The translations under genes and the position numbers were made by a program. From Owenia fusiformis (Eukaryota > Annelida > Polychaeta > Sabellida > Oweniidae), in assembly GCA_903813345.2 (NCBI GenBank), contig CAIIXF020000010.1, forward strand, positions 34,027,425-34,091,424: DNA of 64,000 bases. Reading direction: 5' to 3'. Below are positions 12,274-25,032 of this stretch, one piece after another. Under the pieces are notes generated by a model. The model was not told where the DNA came from, did not search any database, and saw only the letters and a list, made by a program, of their open reading frames with translations. The first letter of the stretch is position 1. Every line of letters starts with the position of its first letter.

Positions 12274-13383
12274 TTATTAACGTTAGATAGGACTTATGGT
12301 CAATTGGTCGACACACATGAGTATGTCGTGGTTTACGTGTAGATCCAATTGTATAAGTTTACCATCATCATGGATATGCTTTTCTTTAAGTTCGAAACTT
12401 ATATCTCAACTTGATCTTCGATAAGAATTGTGAAGTTATTCACTCGTTAGTGTTATGAACTATGTTAAAGAGTCTTGTTTGTAGAACACCACGCCACATG
12501 AGCGAGATATTGAGTTGATAATGTACAGATTACAACGATGCAGCAGATATGACATTTCTTATCACTCATTGATGAATATTCTTTACAACACGGAAACTAT
12601 TCATGTCAGCTGGGAAGAATTCATTAAAATCAGTTTCAATGTGACAAGACTTTAAAGTACAAGTTTTTAGCATGTTTTATATATTATGTATGTGCCAGTG
12701 GATTCAATGAGAACTAAAACGCATGTACAATTGACTTACCAACCTATTTCTTACAATCTCAATTACAATATCTCCCAAGAGATGAGCCATATGTTATAAA
12801 TTGGGGACGTTGTGCAGGATTCAAAGTGCAAAACTGGAGAAAAATGTTTGAATTCTCCCTTATAATAAAAATGGTACTAGCAACAGGGTGGTGACAGTAC
12901 TAGGGTCGGAAATATCGTTATTTTCGTAAAGATTTCACTTTCTTAGCAATGTGTACCTTGCATCTCTATGAAACATCAAATAATTCGAAGAATTGGCCAT
13001 TTAGATTTTCGCTGATTCAGCATTTTTCGTTTTTTCCTAAAAATCAAATTTTTTGACCATTTTGGCCTGTAATTTGTTACAGGATGGCGCAAAAGGGCTG
13101 TTAGTGCTGTTTTTGTGGAGCCATTGCGAGTAGCAGTATTTCTATTGCAAAAAATGGTCAGTTAAGTATAAAATTGCATGGCCCTAAAATGAATGACCCC
13201 GGGGCTAACAAAGTAGCTATTAAAGCTTCTCTATTGGTGCGATCGGGCTTAAATTGCACAAAAAGTCTTGAAGCACTCTAATGTTTAATAAAACACGCTT
13301 TCTGGCACAAAATCATTCAACCATGTCACTATTACACGTAACTATAATTAAAAAATAATCACATAATTGTAGTAAAAATCTTA
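12274..13383. other. Gene-free stretch
   Basis: No gene or repeat recognised. The right edge meets the start of the duplicated block upstream of gene A. Confidence 0.4.
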
Positions 13384-13702
13384 GTTTTCCTTATATAAAG
13401 TTTGCACTTTGGGGATTTTAAGAAATCGATATCAAGGAATGATATGAGCCAAACGAATTTCAATTACCCCTTCTCATCGTAAACGTGCACCACTAGAGTA
13501 TCACGACAAGAGTAACTGGCTAATTTACGACGTATTCAACCTACTTTACTGACCTAGATCAAACTGGGGTATATACAATCAAGAGACCCACTAAGTAAGC
13601 TCGTGAACATAAAAACAATTGTTGGATCTGCAAGTAGCTTGACATTAAAAGTATGGCCTTATCTCTACGGGGGGCCCCTCTACGTCATCTTCGTCTAGTT
13701 TT

Positions 13703-13820
13703 ACGTATACAGCACACGGCCTTGACTTGATTTAGCGCACGGCCTTGACTTTCAAGATCCAGCGCACGCCCTTGACTTGATCCAGCGCACGTCTTAACTT
13801 GATCCAGTGCACGCCCTCGA
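13703..13820. repeat. ~24-bp tandem repeat, ~5 units
   Basis: Units carry CTTGACTTGATCCAGCGCAC with small variations. The homologous tract ahead of gene B (27440-27840) is split by a MITE. Confidence 0.75.
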
Positions 13821-14229
13821 AAACGACTGAAAGTAGCTTAGTATTCTAATTTACGACATCTTCGAATAGCTAGCATATCCAGCGGCAGACTGTTGTATAT
13901 TTTCTAAAAAAAGTATCACATGATGATTCGGCTCACTTCAAATATTTGACTTTTGTGACGGTGGTCTTGACTCGTGAGTTCGAAATATATTGAGAATCGG
14001 AGAGATCGCGGTAAAATGGTCATATATTTTTTTTGTTTCAGTGGCTTTTCTATGGAAACACAATTTTGTTTTAAAGTACACACATGGAGCTTACCGAAAA
14101 TCCTCGTTTTCATGATAGATTGGAAGATTTCAATGTTTAATAATTAGTAACAAACAAAAATTTCAAAAAGGGCTTATAAGCTAAGCTTTGATGTCATGTT
14201 TAAGAACACCTATTCTAACTGTTACAATT

Positions 14230-14489
14230 GGATTCTAGTAATACCCATCAACATGAATTTACTTGTTGAGACTCAAATCGAGTTCTTCTGAGAAAATGAG
14301 GAATTCAGCAAGGGTACCATTGACTTATAATGAGGATGCAATTGCAGTACATGCAGGATGAAATCAATTGCATCCCCATGTTAATTTAATTACACCCTTG
14401 CTGAAATCCTCATTTTCTCAGAAGAACTCAAGTTGATCGAGTCTCAACAAGTACATGTAGATTCATAGGTGAGTATTGCTAAAATCCAT
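14230..14489. mobile_element. Palindromic MITE, ~260 bp
   Basis: Arms of about 100-130 bp are inverted copies, including TACTTGTTGAGACTC/GAGTCTCAACAAGTA and TTCTTCTGAGAAAATGAGG with its inverse. The same element sits at 28426-28682, so it was in place before the gene duplication. Confidence 0.8.
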
Positions 14490-15161
14490 TTTCAGAAAGA
14501 ACATCTAGAAAAATGGCTTTGAAAATTACATTTTTGTGCACAATGTGTCTTCTAGTTCGGGGAGATTCCCCATAGACCCCATGTTATAAAATCATAAAAA
14601 TGAAATACCTTTTTTGTATTGGACGGATAAGATTTTATTTTACTGGACATATTTTGATTTGCATAACTATTAGATGCATAAGGGTTATATGAAAATTGAA
14701 CCACCAAAACATAATATTTAAGTTAAATGGAACTTCCTACTATACCCGCCATGCTATCTGACTCCAGTGAGCCACCTGGTGGTGAAACTGGTAACTACCT
14801 ACTCGCATCTGAGATATTCATTTGCTGGTTACTGGGGATATCTCCGACCAAGTTCTATTGCTAAATTAGATGTGGCCGTATTCGTAGTGCTATTAATCAT
14901 ATTTTACACACCGATTTTCGTGCACTGCTATCAACTTGCCTACTTTTATATTCTTTGGATATTTTTGATTGTTCTTTATTGATTGAGGTCATCCTCCTCT
15001 TTAAATAAAGTACTTATAAAGTTTACTGAATTAATTATTTTTATATTTATACATTGAAATACCATTAAAACAAGATACTTGACATATAGTACTGAGATGG
15101 ATCATAAATATAGCTTAAGAATGTCAGTGTGACACAGCGACCCGATTCGTGAGCGATAATG

Positions 15162-15168
15162 TATAAAA
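15162..15168 (+). promoter_or_regulatory. TATA box of gene A
   Basis: TATAAAA lies 73 bases before the start codon and is conserved at the same relative position in copy B (29369-29375). This predicts a transcription start around 15190-15200. Confidence 0.7.
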
Positions 15169-15234
15169 GTACGGACACGCGCCCATTCTTATTATCCTCG
15201 CACTTTCTGTTCGAAAGCGCACTTGCAATCGACC

Positions 15235-18200
15235 ATGCAGAGTTTGGTATTGTTGATCGGCATGATGCTTGGGATCTCCCAAGCGCAGACTGACTGGCCA
15301 CAAATGAAAGACAAAATAGACACATTTGTAAATGACATCCTTGAATGCAGAGGCGTAATCGGGATGAATCTTGCGATCGTAAAAGACGGCGACACTCAGT
15401 ATACGACTGGCTATGGCTACGCTGACTTCGAAAACCAGGTTCCTAATGATGGCGAAACAATACATTTCATATCATCAGTTAGCAAGTCATTCACTGTGAC
15501 GTTGTTTGCCACGGTGATAGAAGAGAAGGGGTAAGAAAAACTCGTTACTAAAATCATTGCGAAACCTTTTTGTTCGGTCCACTTTAATGGACCATTTTTG
15601 TAGTACCCAATGTTCTTTTTCTCCGACCATTAGGCATTTTAGGGATTTAGGCATTTGGGCTTTTACTCTAAAATTAGGAGGTCTTAAAGCAAATTTCTCT
15701 GACAAAATGATTTTATGTAGTTTTTACTGGAACGAATTTTGGGTGTTAACTCTGCATTGATTTTATGATAAATAAGATAGCAAATGATGAAAATGATATA
15801 AATCAGCATTTTCCTTAAAATTACCGATACAGCTGTTTTGAATCAAATGAATTTGTGGTAGGACCTAAATGATGTAAAATCAATTTATTGTAATTATGCA
15901 TTTACTGCAATAATGTATGTAACATCGAAATGATGAAGTGAAATAAAGAGATTTAAAAGAAGAAAAATGTATTGGAATCATTAAAAGTGGCATTCTACAA
16001 GGGCCGATCCAAAAGTTTCTTACCGTTGGCTCTCAATTTTATAATGAGAGGAATTGGAAGCTCAAACTTTAACATGAGACAGGATAGTTAGTTTGCTTGA
16101 AACTGTACGAGTTTCATATAAATTGGTTTATTGGTAGTGACACAGAGTCAATTCATATTTTCAATGACAAAGTTAGGTGGAGCAGCGTTTTATATAAAAT
16201 ATCTGCTGAGTTGTGGTTCTGGAAATTTACCGACATCCTTTCAAACCTCTCATACGAAGGTCTTAAACATGTGTTTTTGGATCGAGTGGACAGATATAGG
16301 AAGTGCATTGCAACTTGTGTTGAATATTTTGAATGAGAATGAATATTAGCAGAAAAACTAATTAAACATGATTAAACTACAGTCTGTTGACAGATGACAC
16401 TACTGAGTGTTAGAAATTTCCAAAACTGCAGCTTAGCACAGTTTTTTTTATAAAAAACGCTGCTTCACCTAATTCAATCATTGAAAATATGTATTAACTC
16501 TGTGTCACTACCAATGAACCAATTTTAATGAAACTCAGACAGTCTCAAGCAAACTTACTACCCTGTCTTATGTAAAAGTTTGAGCATCCAACTCCTCTTA
16601 ATATAAAATCTAGAGCCAACGGTAAGAAACTTTTTGATCGGCCCTTGTATACCAGTACATGTCACCTCCAATAACTGTTATATACTTTAGAGAGAGTGTG
16701 GTGTAGCTACTACTGTAGTTGGGAGGGGGTGTTGCTTGTGGGCCCGCGTGGGGCAGTGACTTAAGGCGAAATGTTACATTTCTAGCATGATCCACCAATG
16801 AGAGTGACCAAATAGTAAAGTTACCCCCTATCACACAAAACTAGTTCTTACCCGTTCTTGCCAGTCCTACGAAAACATCGTAAAACGGGCTCAATCTGGC
16901 TGTGGTCGGGAAATATGTCTAAAATGATTAACTACTTCGTCCATAAACATACGTCCATCTCATTCGCAGTTCGTTCAGGTCGCACCTCGTCGGTGTGCAA
17001 CGTCGTACAACGCGTCCCTTAGTCTAGAAGGTCATCACGACCTGATAAAAAAACCGTATGATCGCCATCGAATTTTGAATCGATTCAAAATTCTAAATCA
17101 CATTCCCCGTCCGGGAAAGTCCATGAAGTTCGTAAACAGACCCTGGAACGTTGTAGCTACGTTCATTCCGTTCGCACACAGTTTAAAACCAGTTTTGAAG
17201 AACGCATGCAGTGGCAACTTGCTTGGTGTGATAGCTATATTTTTGCTAACTCGTTGATAAATACGTTCTTAATCAGTTTTAACAATTAGTTCTGCAATTA
17301 GTTCTACCTCGTTCTCAATACGTCCTCAGACAGTTCAACTCGTTGTAAAAACGTCCCCAGTAGGATTGAAGTACGACGGTTCCGTTCGTAGTACGTCCAG
17401 CTCGTCGTTAGCAGGTTGTCACTCGTTCTAATTGTAGAACGTGACGACCAAGAGAATATTTTGAGCATGTTCTAAATTCTAGAAGACCTACCCGTTCGAG
17501 TACGTTCGATGAAGTTTGTAAATAGACCCCAAACGGTACACGGTTGAAGCCCGTTTTCGAGAACGTAGTGAGAACTAGTTTGGTGTGATAGTAGGGTTAA
17601 ACAATTAAAACCACGAGAAAATGGCTGATTGAATGTGTTCGACCACTTAATTCTTATGCAGATCGAATGGGAAATGTTTGCTGTTACTATTTTAAAGTTT
17701 AATGAATGATATTTGATCTCAAATGACGTAATATGCTGGATAAAAACATACGTTTTCGAATTATAATCTTCGGCCATTTATAGGTAATTACGTATCGCAA
17801 ACCCTGTAACTTAGGTAAAATACCGCTTAGTGTAACAAACGTATAGGTATAGGTAAATGGGTTATTTACGCTATTCTTAAACTCCCTATAAACCCATTTA
17901 CGTACGAACAGTACGACAGTTCCGTTCATACAGTTCCGACGGGACGTTTAGCTTGCCTAAGTTAGTTGTCACTCGTTCATATTGCAGAACGTGACGACTA
18001 CGCGAAAATTCTGAGCAAGCTCTAAGTTTTTGAGGACTTACCCGTTCGAGTACGTTCGTGAAGTTTGTAAATAGACCTCAAACAGTTCTAAGTACGTCCA
18101 ATCCGTCCGTATACAGTTTAAGCTTGTTTTCGAGAACGTAGTGAGAACTAGTTTGATGTAATTGTAGTGTTCGTCGATTTCTCGACTCTTACAAAATTTT

Positions 18201-21200
18201 GAAATAGGTTCTTATTAAGATCTACTCGTTTTCATTGGGTTCTGCATGCATCAAAAACTCCAATTGTAGTATTTCGTTGTATGTTAAAGACTAGCACTGC
18301 CATGCTGTATGCACAAACTGTAAATGAAAAATAAATTTATAATTGGTATTGATATTGAAATTGTGTTGTTTATCCAATAGAATATCGTGGGACTCGCTGG
18401 TCACAGATCTCTTGCCGGGCTTCAAATTTCAAGACGATGAGAGAAACAAGGCAATAAAGTTGCGAGATTTGCTTGGCCAAGTGACCGGATTTCCTGATAG
18501 ACTTCCCGCACCTTACAATACAAATGAAGAGTTCGTCGAGTAAGTATATGACAGAATTGTGGAAACTAACTCATATAAAGCAGGGTATTACATTATATAA
18601 TTGATAGATGCAATACTGACTTTAATTCAGTAAAATATAGTTTTTACGTTGATTTTCCAGAATAATCCAATGTACAGAACCAGTCATGACGACGCGTGAA
18701 AGTTTCTGCTATGTTGACAACAATTATTTTCTGGCCGGAGTTATACTTGAACATTTGACGGGTAAACCCTATACAGAGTTGGTGAAAGAACGAATACATG
18801 CCCCATTGAATATGAACACGTCATTTCCATCAAGAGCCAAAGTGTACGATCCCTCCTTTGACAAATGGTCCTATAGCCATTCAATAATAAATGGGACGAT
18901 CGTTGTCAATGGACAGCCATCGGGAAGGGAAGGTGACTGGACGTAAGCATAATTCTACTATGATTCATGTAGTTCCCAGTACAGTGCTGATAAAAATTAA
19001 TTGAAAAGTCGTATAGTTGGCATATTTTCTTGAACTTTAACATTTAATGTCTCAAACGCCCACAAACTGCATAAAAGTATACACCGTAAATCATATTTAC
19101 CAAAATGAGTGTCTCCAAGGCTTCATACCAGCGTATGCATAATGCATTTGTCACGAGTTTGAGCTAAAACAAAGTAATGGTAATCTCCGCCAGGTTTGCT
19201 TATTGTGGTTAGTTTTAATGGTTAGAGTTCAGAAGCAAATAATTCAGGTGCGCAAATTAATTAAATAATCTGATTTGTGTAAACTTTAATGCGCATGCGC
19301 ACGATGTGTATCATGTTTTTTCTAGTGATTTCGTTTCGTTTCATGGAGTTTGTGCTTCAGTGTAACTTGCGCAAAAATGGCGGACCAATGACAGAATTAA
19401 CAAGTAAAATCACTTCGAAATTTCAGAGAACTTTTTACCTATTATAGCAAAACTTTTGTTTTATTCTATTCGTCCATTCTATCTATCGATCTGATAAGAG
19501 TCTAAGGGGGTATGGAGGCAAATCCATTTTGTTAGGAGCACTCTGTTCAGTTTGAAAACTCACCCTGTATTATTTTGTATCAGCACTATAATCAATTTAC
19601 TAGTAACGTACGGTGCCTAACCTAATCAACAATTTTTAGTAAGAAATATACGTTTCCAAATAGTTCAATGATTGCAGTTCATTTGACCAAAAGTAGTATT
19701 AACATATATGTTTTAGGCCGACGTAAAGATGGCAGCAGTGTTTATTCATTTTTCGTAGAATTGCGATTTCAATAGAGAGGTTTCAAAACTCACTTATAAC
19801 ATCTATGTTAGTTCATCTCTCTGGTTTATATATACTAAAACAACTTTATCCATTTCTCATTGTCTTTTTGAATATTGCCATCGTTCTATGTATCTTTCTA
19901 TTAATAACGCAAAACAAGTAAAAAATATTCCCTGGCCTCAGGTACGTGTATTTATGATTGTATTTGCAGTGAGACCTTAGCGGCGGCATCATGGGGACAT
20001 ATGACAACAGCGGAAGATATGGCGGAGTACATGAAGTTTCACCTTGGGGCGTATAGAAATAATGGATCCACCAATCCAGTAGACCCTGCAATATTGAGAA
20101 CAGTGTACGAACCAAAGGAATCAATAAATTTCTACACCTCGTTCACTGAGATTGACGGTCTGGAAGATTTGCAAGAAACGTGGAGAGTATATGCCTATGG
20201 CATGGGATTTTGGATTGGGAATTATAAAGGCGAGTACTAAAGACCATGTTCAGGGTGTCCAGAAAAATAGGACCGTGAGAAAGATGAATAACTCGGTCAA
20301 TTCTGTATATTTTGCAATTGAAATTTATTTAGTTCATTCAATGTGAATTTTGTTGTGAAAGTTTATAATAATCTGCTATTTGAGTCAAAATCTACAGTTC
20401 CTTCCATAACATGCCCCAAATGAGCATCTCTCCTCTCTATGCACAATTCAATTTGGCGAACAAAGTTGTTGATGATCTTCCTCCACATATATCTTTCTGA
20501 ATGGACAGGTTTATTCCAAGAACAATGCATTGGAACTGGGGCTGACATCCTCCTGATGAAATGTTACAGCATCCATTGCATTCTAAACAATGCATTGCCT
20601 GGGTGGCAATGAGAAAACATGTAATCATCAGTCCTTTTTGGTTCGAAGGTGACTGGGGACGTGCTTTCACCATGAACAAGGACCAGTAAGTTCTCGCTAA
20701 GTTTTGGAGGTCACTAAGCACCAGAAGGGACATCTAAAGAGATAAACATTGGTTTCAACAAGCCAATACTACCCTAACACTGCATATGATATGCTGAAAT
20801 GGTTAAGGCAATACTTGGTGGTCAGCTCATCAGTCGCAGAGCGCAAACCATATGGGCAGCTCATTCGCCAAATCTAAATCCCCCAGATTTTTATCTTTGG
20901 GGATTTCTCAAAGTCAATGTGTATACTGACAGGCCTCTAACAATCTTAAGAGGGCAATAACTACCCCAATATGTACCATCCACATCGATGTGTATAGGTT
21001 AGGGTCATTTACAACTTGGTTCACACTATTCGTTTGTGTATAGACAGAAGTGCCCACTTTGAGCTTGTTTTGTAAAGTACTGTAGTTTTTGACACAATTG
21101 ACAAATTATTATCAATTCTTCTAGAACAAAATTCACATTGAATAAACTAAAATATTCTAAAATTTGAAGGCAAAATTTGCAAAATTGACCGAATTATTCA

Positions 21201-24200
21201 ACTTTCTTACGGTTCTGTCTTTTGGACACACTTTAACATTCCTCTTTCATACGTCGTTGAATTAAATATGCGAGACAATAGTCTAAATGAGGTATATGGC
21301 TACAAATGACCACCTACCCAATGCCTTGCAATTGCTGCGCCCATGAACTCGCCATCAACAAGTCGTCACCAATATAGCTACCGTGTATAAAGGGTATAAA
21401 GGTAGACACGGGGGAGGGAAATCTACACGTACGTGAACATGACTATGTGGCAGTGTGGTCCGATAGCGATTAGTTCTCCCTTTACTTGAGCGATTAAGTA
21501 TGAGGGTAATCCTGGTAATAGAAGAATAGTTGCAATTAGGTCCCCTGAAAAGAAACAATGAGAACCTTATACTTCAGCAAAATAGAGCCTCTAAGTGCAA
21601 TCCTTCATGATTTATAAATTACCCCTTCTGCACCAAGGTTTCAATACACCGTTGGAAAGCTGAGAGTGTCAGATTTAAGAATCCAAACTACATTCGGATT
21701 TTCGCTGAATGCATAAATTAGATATTAACCCTTTCATCGCCAATGTGTAAAAGTAAGAAATCAATCATGCTTTCTCAATCAAAATATATTTTGACAGTCA
21801 CTTTCTACTTTTAATCTAAATGCCCATAACAACAAATCTTGTGGTCCAGGCAACACAACAATATATAATCATGATGTTTTCACTTTGTGGTTATAATTAC
21901 ATTTCTTCTTTGAAATTAGTTTATATGAGGGTGGGAGGGTGGTTGGTCGGGAAAATGTATGGTTTCAGAATGCGTATATGGACTGTTATGTCTCAGAAAC
22001 TACTGTATTCATTGGAATCACTCCATATTAGACAGTATGCACGTTTGAGATGGAATTCTACATTAGAGTGAAATAAAAAGATGCAGTATGAGTAAATAGG
22101 TGTGTCAAAGATAAAATATTTGGCTTGATGGATTCCACTTAACCTTGATATGCAGTGAATACCCCAGGGGGAGGGGGAGATTTCTAAAGGATGACTTATC
22201 ATATAGGCACGTTAGAATGAAACATGTTTTATAAACAGGCCTCAATTTGCCGTTAAAATGAATCTCCAAATGTTCACTGTAGAGTATTCTCTACAAAAAT
22301 GGATCGAGTTATTTCAATAGTATTACCGTAGGTTTGAAATGATGATGTTGAACTGATGTTAACGCCATTCCCACGATTTCAAATTTAGCTTTGCGCATGC
22401 GCAGCACTGAGAGAGCACGTGCTCATGATTGTTCATGTGATCACATCCTGCAATTTGATTAGAGATGATGCAGGAGATGATGTAATGGAGAATCCCCGAA
22501 TACGATAGATAATGAAAGAATTATGGGAGCTACTTACTTTTTCTGGAATACCCCAAACAACTTGTTAAGTATGTGTGTAGTGCTCCTTTGGAATTAATCA
22601 TATCATTGATTGATTGAAGTTAACATATAAGGGTTTATTTAAAAATATAATATTGATGTCAACGATACAATACGAATGCAAGGGATGCGATGTTACGCAA
22701 TTTTAAGACAAAGGTGCATATTATCATGTTAAGTCAATACACGCTTGCTGCAATCTTAATATTCTGAGGAGAAAATTAGCAATTTTATTGTATATTCCTA
22801 AATACCCAAATTACACATTAAAGTACATATTATTTTCAAATATCAAATCTCATTTCTACCGAAATCAAAAATTGTGACGCATTTTGTAGCATTATGGGGT
22901 CACTGCACTTAATGACTCCCTAGCCTATCAGGGTTCATACTCTTAAATATTTTGACATTGAATTAATCATTGTAAACCTAAGAATAATTCATTAATCAAT
23001 TCTGCATTCTGGCCATAGGGGTACTTGTCATTTTGAAATTGATTTTCATAAAATTAAAAAATGACCCCTTTGGGATGAAAGGGTTAATATCTAATTTTGC
23101 ATTCACTTAATATTCAAATGATGGTCAGATTCTTCAAGGTTACCTTTTCAGCTTTCCATCGGTGTATTGGAACTACACACTATTTTCAAATATCAAATCT
23201 CGTTTCGACTGAAAACAAAAATTCTGAAGCATTTTGTAGCATAATGGAGCCACTGCACTTAACCTCTGCACTTAATCTTGGTTCAAACTCGTAAATATTC
23301 TCCAAAGTATAATTTGAAATTGAATTAGTTATTGTAAACCTAAAAATAATACATTCTGGCCACAGGGGTATTTGTCATGTTGAAATTGATTTTCCTAAAA
23401 TTAATAAATGACCCCTTGGGAATGAAATGGTTAATATCTAATTTTGCATTCACTAAAATTCAAATGGAGGTCAGATTCTTATAGCTTACCCGTTTAGCTT
23501 CCCAACGGTATATTGGAACCTTAGTTCAGAGGTCGTCATTTTAACACCCTAGTTTGCTCGTGTATAAATTCTTTTGAAAACACCTAGTCTCTAACCTCCA
23601 TATAATTTATGTTGTTTCATTTCAGACACTGACTTCATACAACACAGTGGTTTTGGGCCCCATCAAACTATTCTAACATTGTTTGATTACTGGAACATTG
23701 GCATATATTCATCGTCAAATGGACCTGGTACTAGGTTCGAAAGCGGCGGGCTCAATGGACACACTACGATGTCATTCATTCATTTTTATATCGCAGACAT
23801 CCTTCGGGGCAATACTCCAATCTATGATATCGAATACGCTTGTGAATACACTCTTCCTGATAAATACGGTGCTTACTGCGGACCTTTCAACATATTTCCT
23901 GATTATAGCATCGATAAATCAAAAAATTCAACCTCTCCCACTGAAACCTACATTGGAACTTATGTTACAGGAGATGAAGAGGTCGAAATTAAAATTGACC
24001 CAGTTACCACTGACCTAATGATGACGAAAGGTTGTGAAAAGTACATCCTTTACCCAAGTGGAGTGGCCAATTCTTTTGTTGCCCAATCAACAGGGGATTG
24101 TTATGGATGTGCTGAAAGTTTTGTCTTCACAAGTGTGTCCGAATCTGGGTCATCAGCGTTTGAAGATTTCTCAAGACTGAGTATAGATGGCGTCAAATTT

Positions 24201-24311
24201 CTAAACTCAAAGATAAGTTCTGATAGTCCAGTCAAAGTAACACTTGACCCAAAACTAATTGCAATAGTAATTAAATGTTGTTTTTTCAATTTATATATGC
24301 ATATAAAATGA
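15235..24311 (+). CDS. Secreted serine beta-lactamase-like protein, copy A (5 exons)
   Basis: Exons are 15235-15530, 18381-18539, 18661-18942, 19970-20229 and 23626-24311. The frame is continuous for 560 codons plus stop. Residues 1-17 form a signal peptide, so the product is secreted or lumenal. The family (class C beta-lactamase/LACTB/penicillin-binding-protein fold) comprises serine hydrolases; the substrate here is unknown. The active-site triad is visible: SVSK (Ser81, Lys84) as SxxK; YVD at 169-171 where YxN is usual; and HSG at 339-341 in the KTG position, as in LACTB-type proteins. After exon 3's ELVKERIHAPLNM the chain continues into a C-terminal domain typical of invertebrate relatives. 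In LLGQVTG the usual His of the LLxHxxG motif is Gln; copy B keeps His. All introns are GT-AG except intron 4, which has a GC donor (20230-20231) where copy B has GT. The last ~27 residues are unlike B, so the true end is uncertain. Confidence 0.85.
15999..16648. mobile_element. TA-flanked long-TIR MITE in intron 1 of A (650 bp)
   Basis: Termini CAAGGGCCGATCCAAAAG and its inverse lie between TA dinucleotides. The arms extend about 160 bp and include CAGAGTTAATAC-type blocks in inverted order. The TA target suggests a Tc1/mariner relationship. It is absent from the corresponding intron of copy B. Confidence 0.8.
16824..17596 (+). mobile_element. PIF/Harbinger-type MITE, copy 2 (773 bp)
   Basis: Termini CCCCCTATCACAC and GTGTGATAGTAGGG are inverted copies. 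TTA occurs at both flanks (16821-16823 and 17597-17599), which is the TWA target duplication of this superfamily. It is located in intron 1 of gene A and has no coding capacity. Confidence 0.85.
17903..18165 (+). mobile_element. Partial Harbinger-type MITE shared by A and B
   Basis: Only the right part is present, ending GAACTAGTTTGATGTAATTG. A longer copy of the same insertion occurs at 30567-31240 in intron 1 of B, with the same flank downstream, so the insertion predates the gene duplication. Confidence 0.75.
18982..19588. mobile_element. TA-flanked MITE in intron 3 of A (607 bp)
   Basis: Begins CAGTGCTGATA and ends TATCAGCACTA, flanked by TA on both sides. The unoccupied site is visible in gene B at 34262-34263, where the surrounding intron reads continuously, so this insertion came after the duplication. 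Confidence 0.85.
20251..21233 (+). mobile_element. mariner-like transposon remnant in intron 4 of A (983 bp)
   Basis: Inverted ends CAGGGTGTCC..GACCGTGAGAAAG and their inverse enclose a decayed transposase. Recognisable pieces, not all in one frame, include WFEGDWGRAFT, WFQQ, and SPNLNPPDFYLWGFLK near 20860-20920, the last matching the C-terminal catalytic block of mariner-type transposases. Stops and frame changes make it inactive. The left end lies only 21 bases after the GC donor of exon 4. Gene B has the empty site at about 42062. Confidence 0.85.
21234..21565. other. Ancestral intron 4 sequence shared with B
   Basis: Matches 42062-42375 in gene B, including CTTTCATACGT and GTGGTCCGATAGCGATTAG. 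It allows insertions on either side to be dated relative to the duplication. Confidence 0.75.
21566..23556. mobile_element. A-specific ~2-kb insertion with inverted ends
   Basis: Gene B reads straight across this point (about 42375). The two ends share inverted blocks: CACCGTTGGAAAGCTG near 21650, with its inverse near 23155 and again near 23505. ATCTAATTTTGCATTCA also recurs. Internal direct repeats suggest a composite or duplicated element. Related sequence occurs near 57540-57720. No transposase was recognised. Confidence 0.6.
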
Positions 24312-25032
24312 CATACTAAAAGTCTACCAAAATCTATTTAGTGGAACATATAAAAAAATAATTTTGGTACCCTCTCCCCCTGAAAAAATAGATCCCCCTT
24401 GGGAAAAAATCATTTTTCAAATGTCTGAAACATGTGTAATTGAGGCAATACAAATAAAAAAATATTAGGTTAAGTGATTACAGCATATGGAAAAGAATAA
24501 TATCAATTGAACCACTGACATAGTTGATGAAGATAACCATTTGCATCAAGGTCACTGGTAGTGTGACGTCATATCGACGTTGGTCGCCATATTGTAACCC
24601 AAGAAAGATGGTAAAATATGCCCCACAACATATTCTGACAAACTCAACAATTGACCAACTCACTTTATTTAAACATATTCATTCATTCCAGGCGAAATTA
24701 AAATAATTTTGATAGTGTAAAACCACTTTAATAAGCTGATAAATATTGTTTTCAATTCTCAATTTCATGTCATTGTTTCTAACAATTTGCCTCTTTCTTT
24801 CTTTTCATATTTTTGTCAAGTCAAAATCGGAGTTCAAAACCTGGATTCTTTACAATCTATGCTTATGTATTAGTATTTAATAACATGAAAAATGTTAAAC
24901 CATACGTCCTACATTGATTTGATGTGAAATAGTGATCATTGACATGATTCTTGTGCTGTTAGGCTATGTTTGGATTTTTTTATATAATTTTATTTTACCA
25001 GTTTTCTTCTTTCTCATAATTAAACTTGAGGT
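24312..25032. other. 3' flank of gene A
   Basis: AATAAA at 24453-24458, about 140 bases after the stop, is a possible polyadenylation signal. Nothing else recognised. Confidence 0.45.

Larger units (their letters stand above)
13384..15234. repeat. Duplicated upstream block of gene A
   Basis: This block is repeated at 27129-29446 ahead of gene B with high identity, interrupted there by a poly-G MITE. It carries the 24-bp repeats at 13703-13820, the palindrome at 14230-14489 and the promoter. Its left edge coincides with the junction seen at 27129-27136, where copy C's intron 1 runs straight into this block, so it marks one end of the tandem duplication unit. Confidence 0.85.

Noticed and set aside
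15487-15760. Alternative extensions of exon 1 of gene A on either strand
   Set aside because: They read into intron 1; the matched GT donor and phases in copies A and B fix the exon end.
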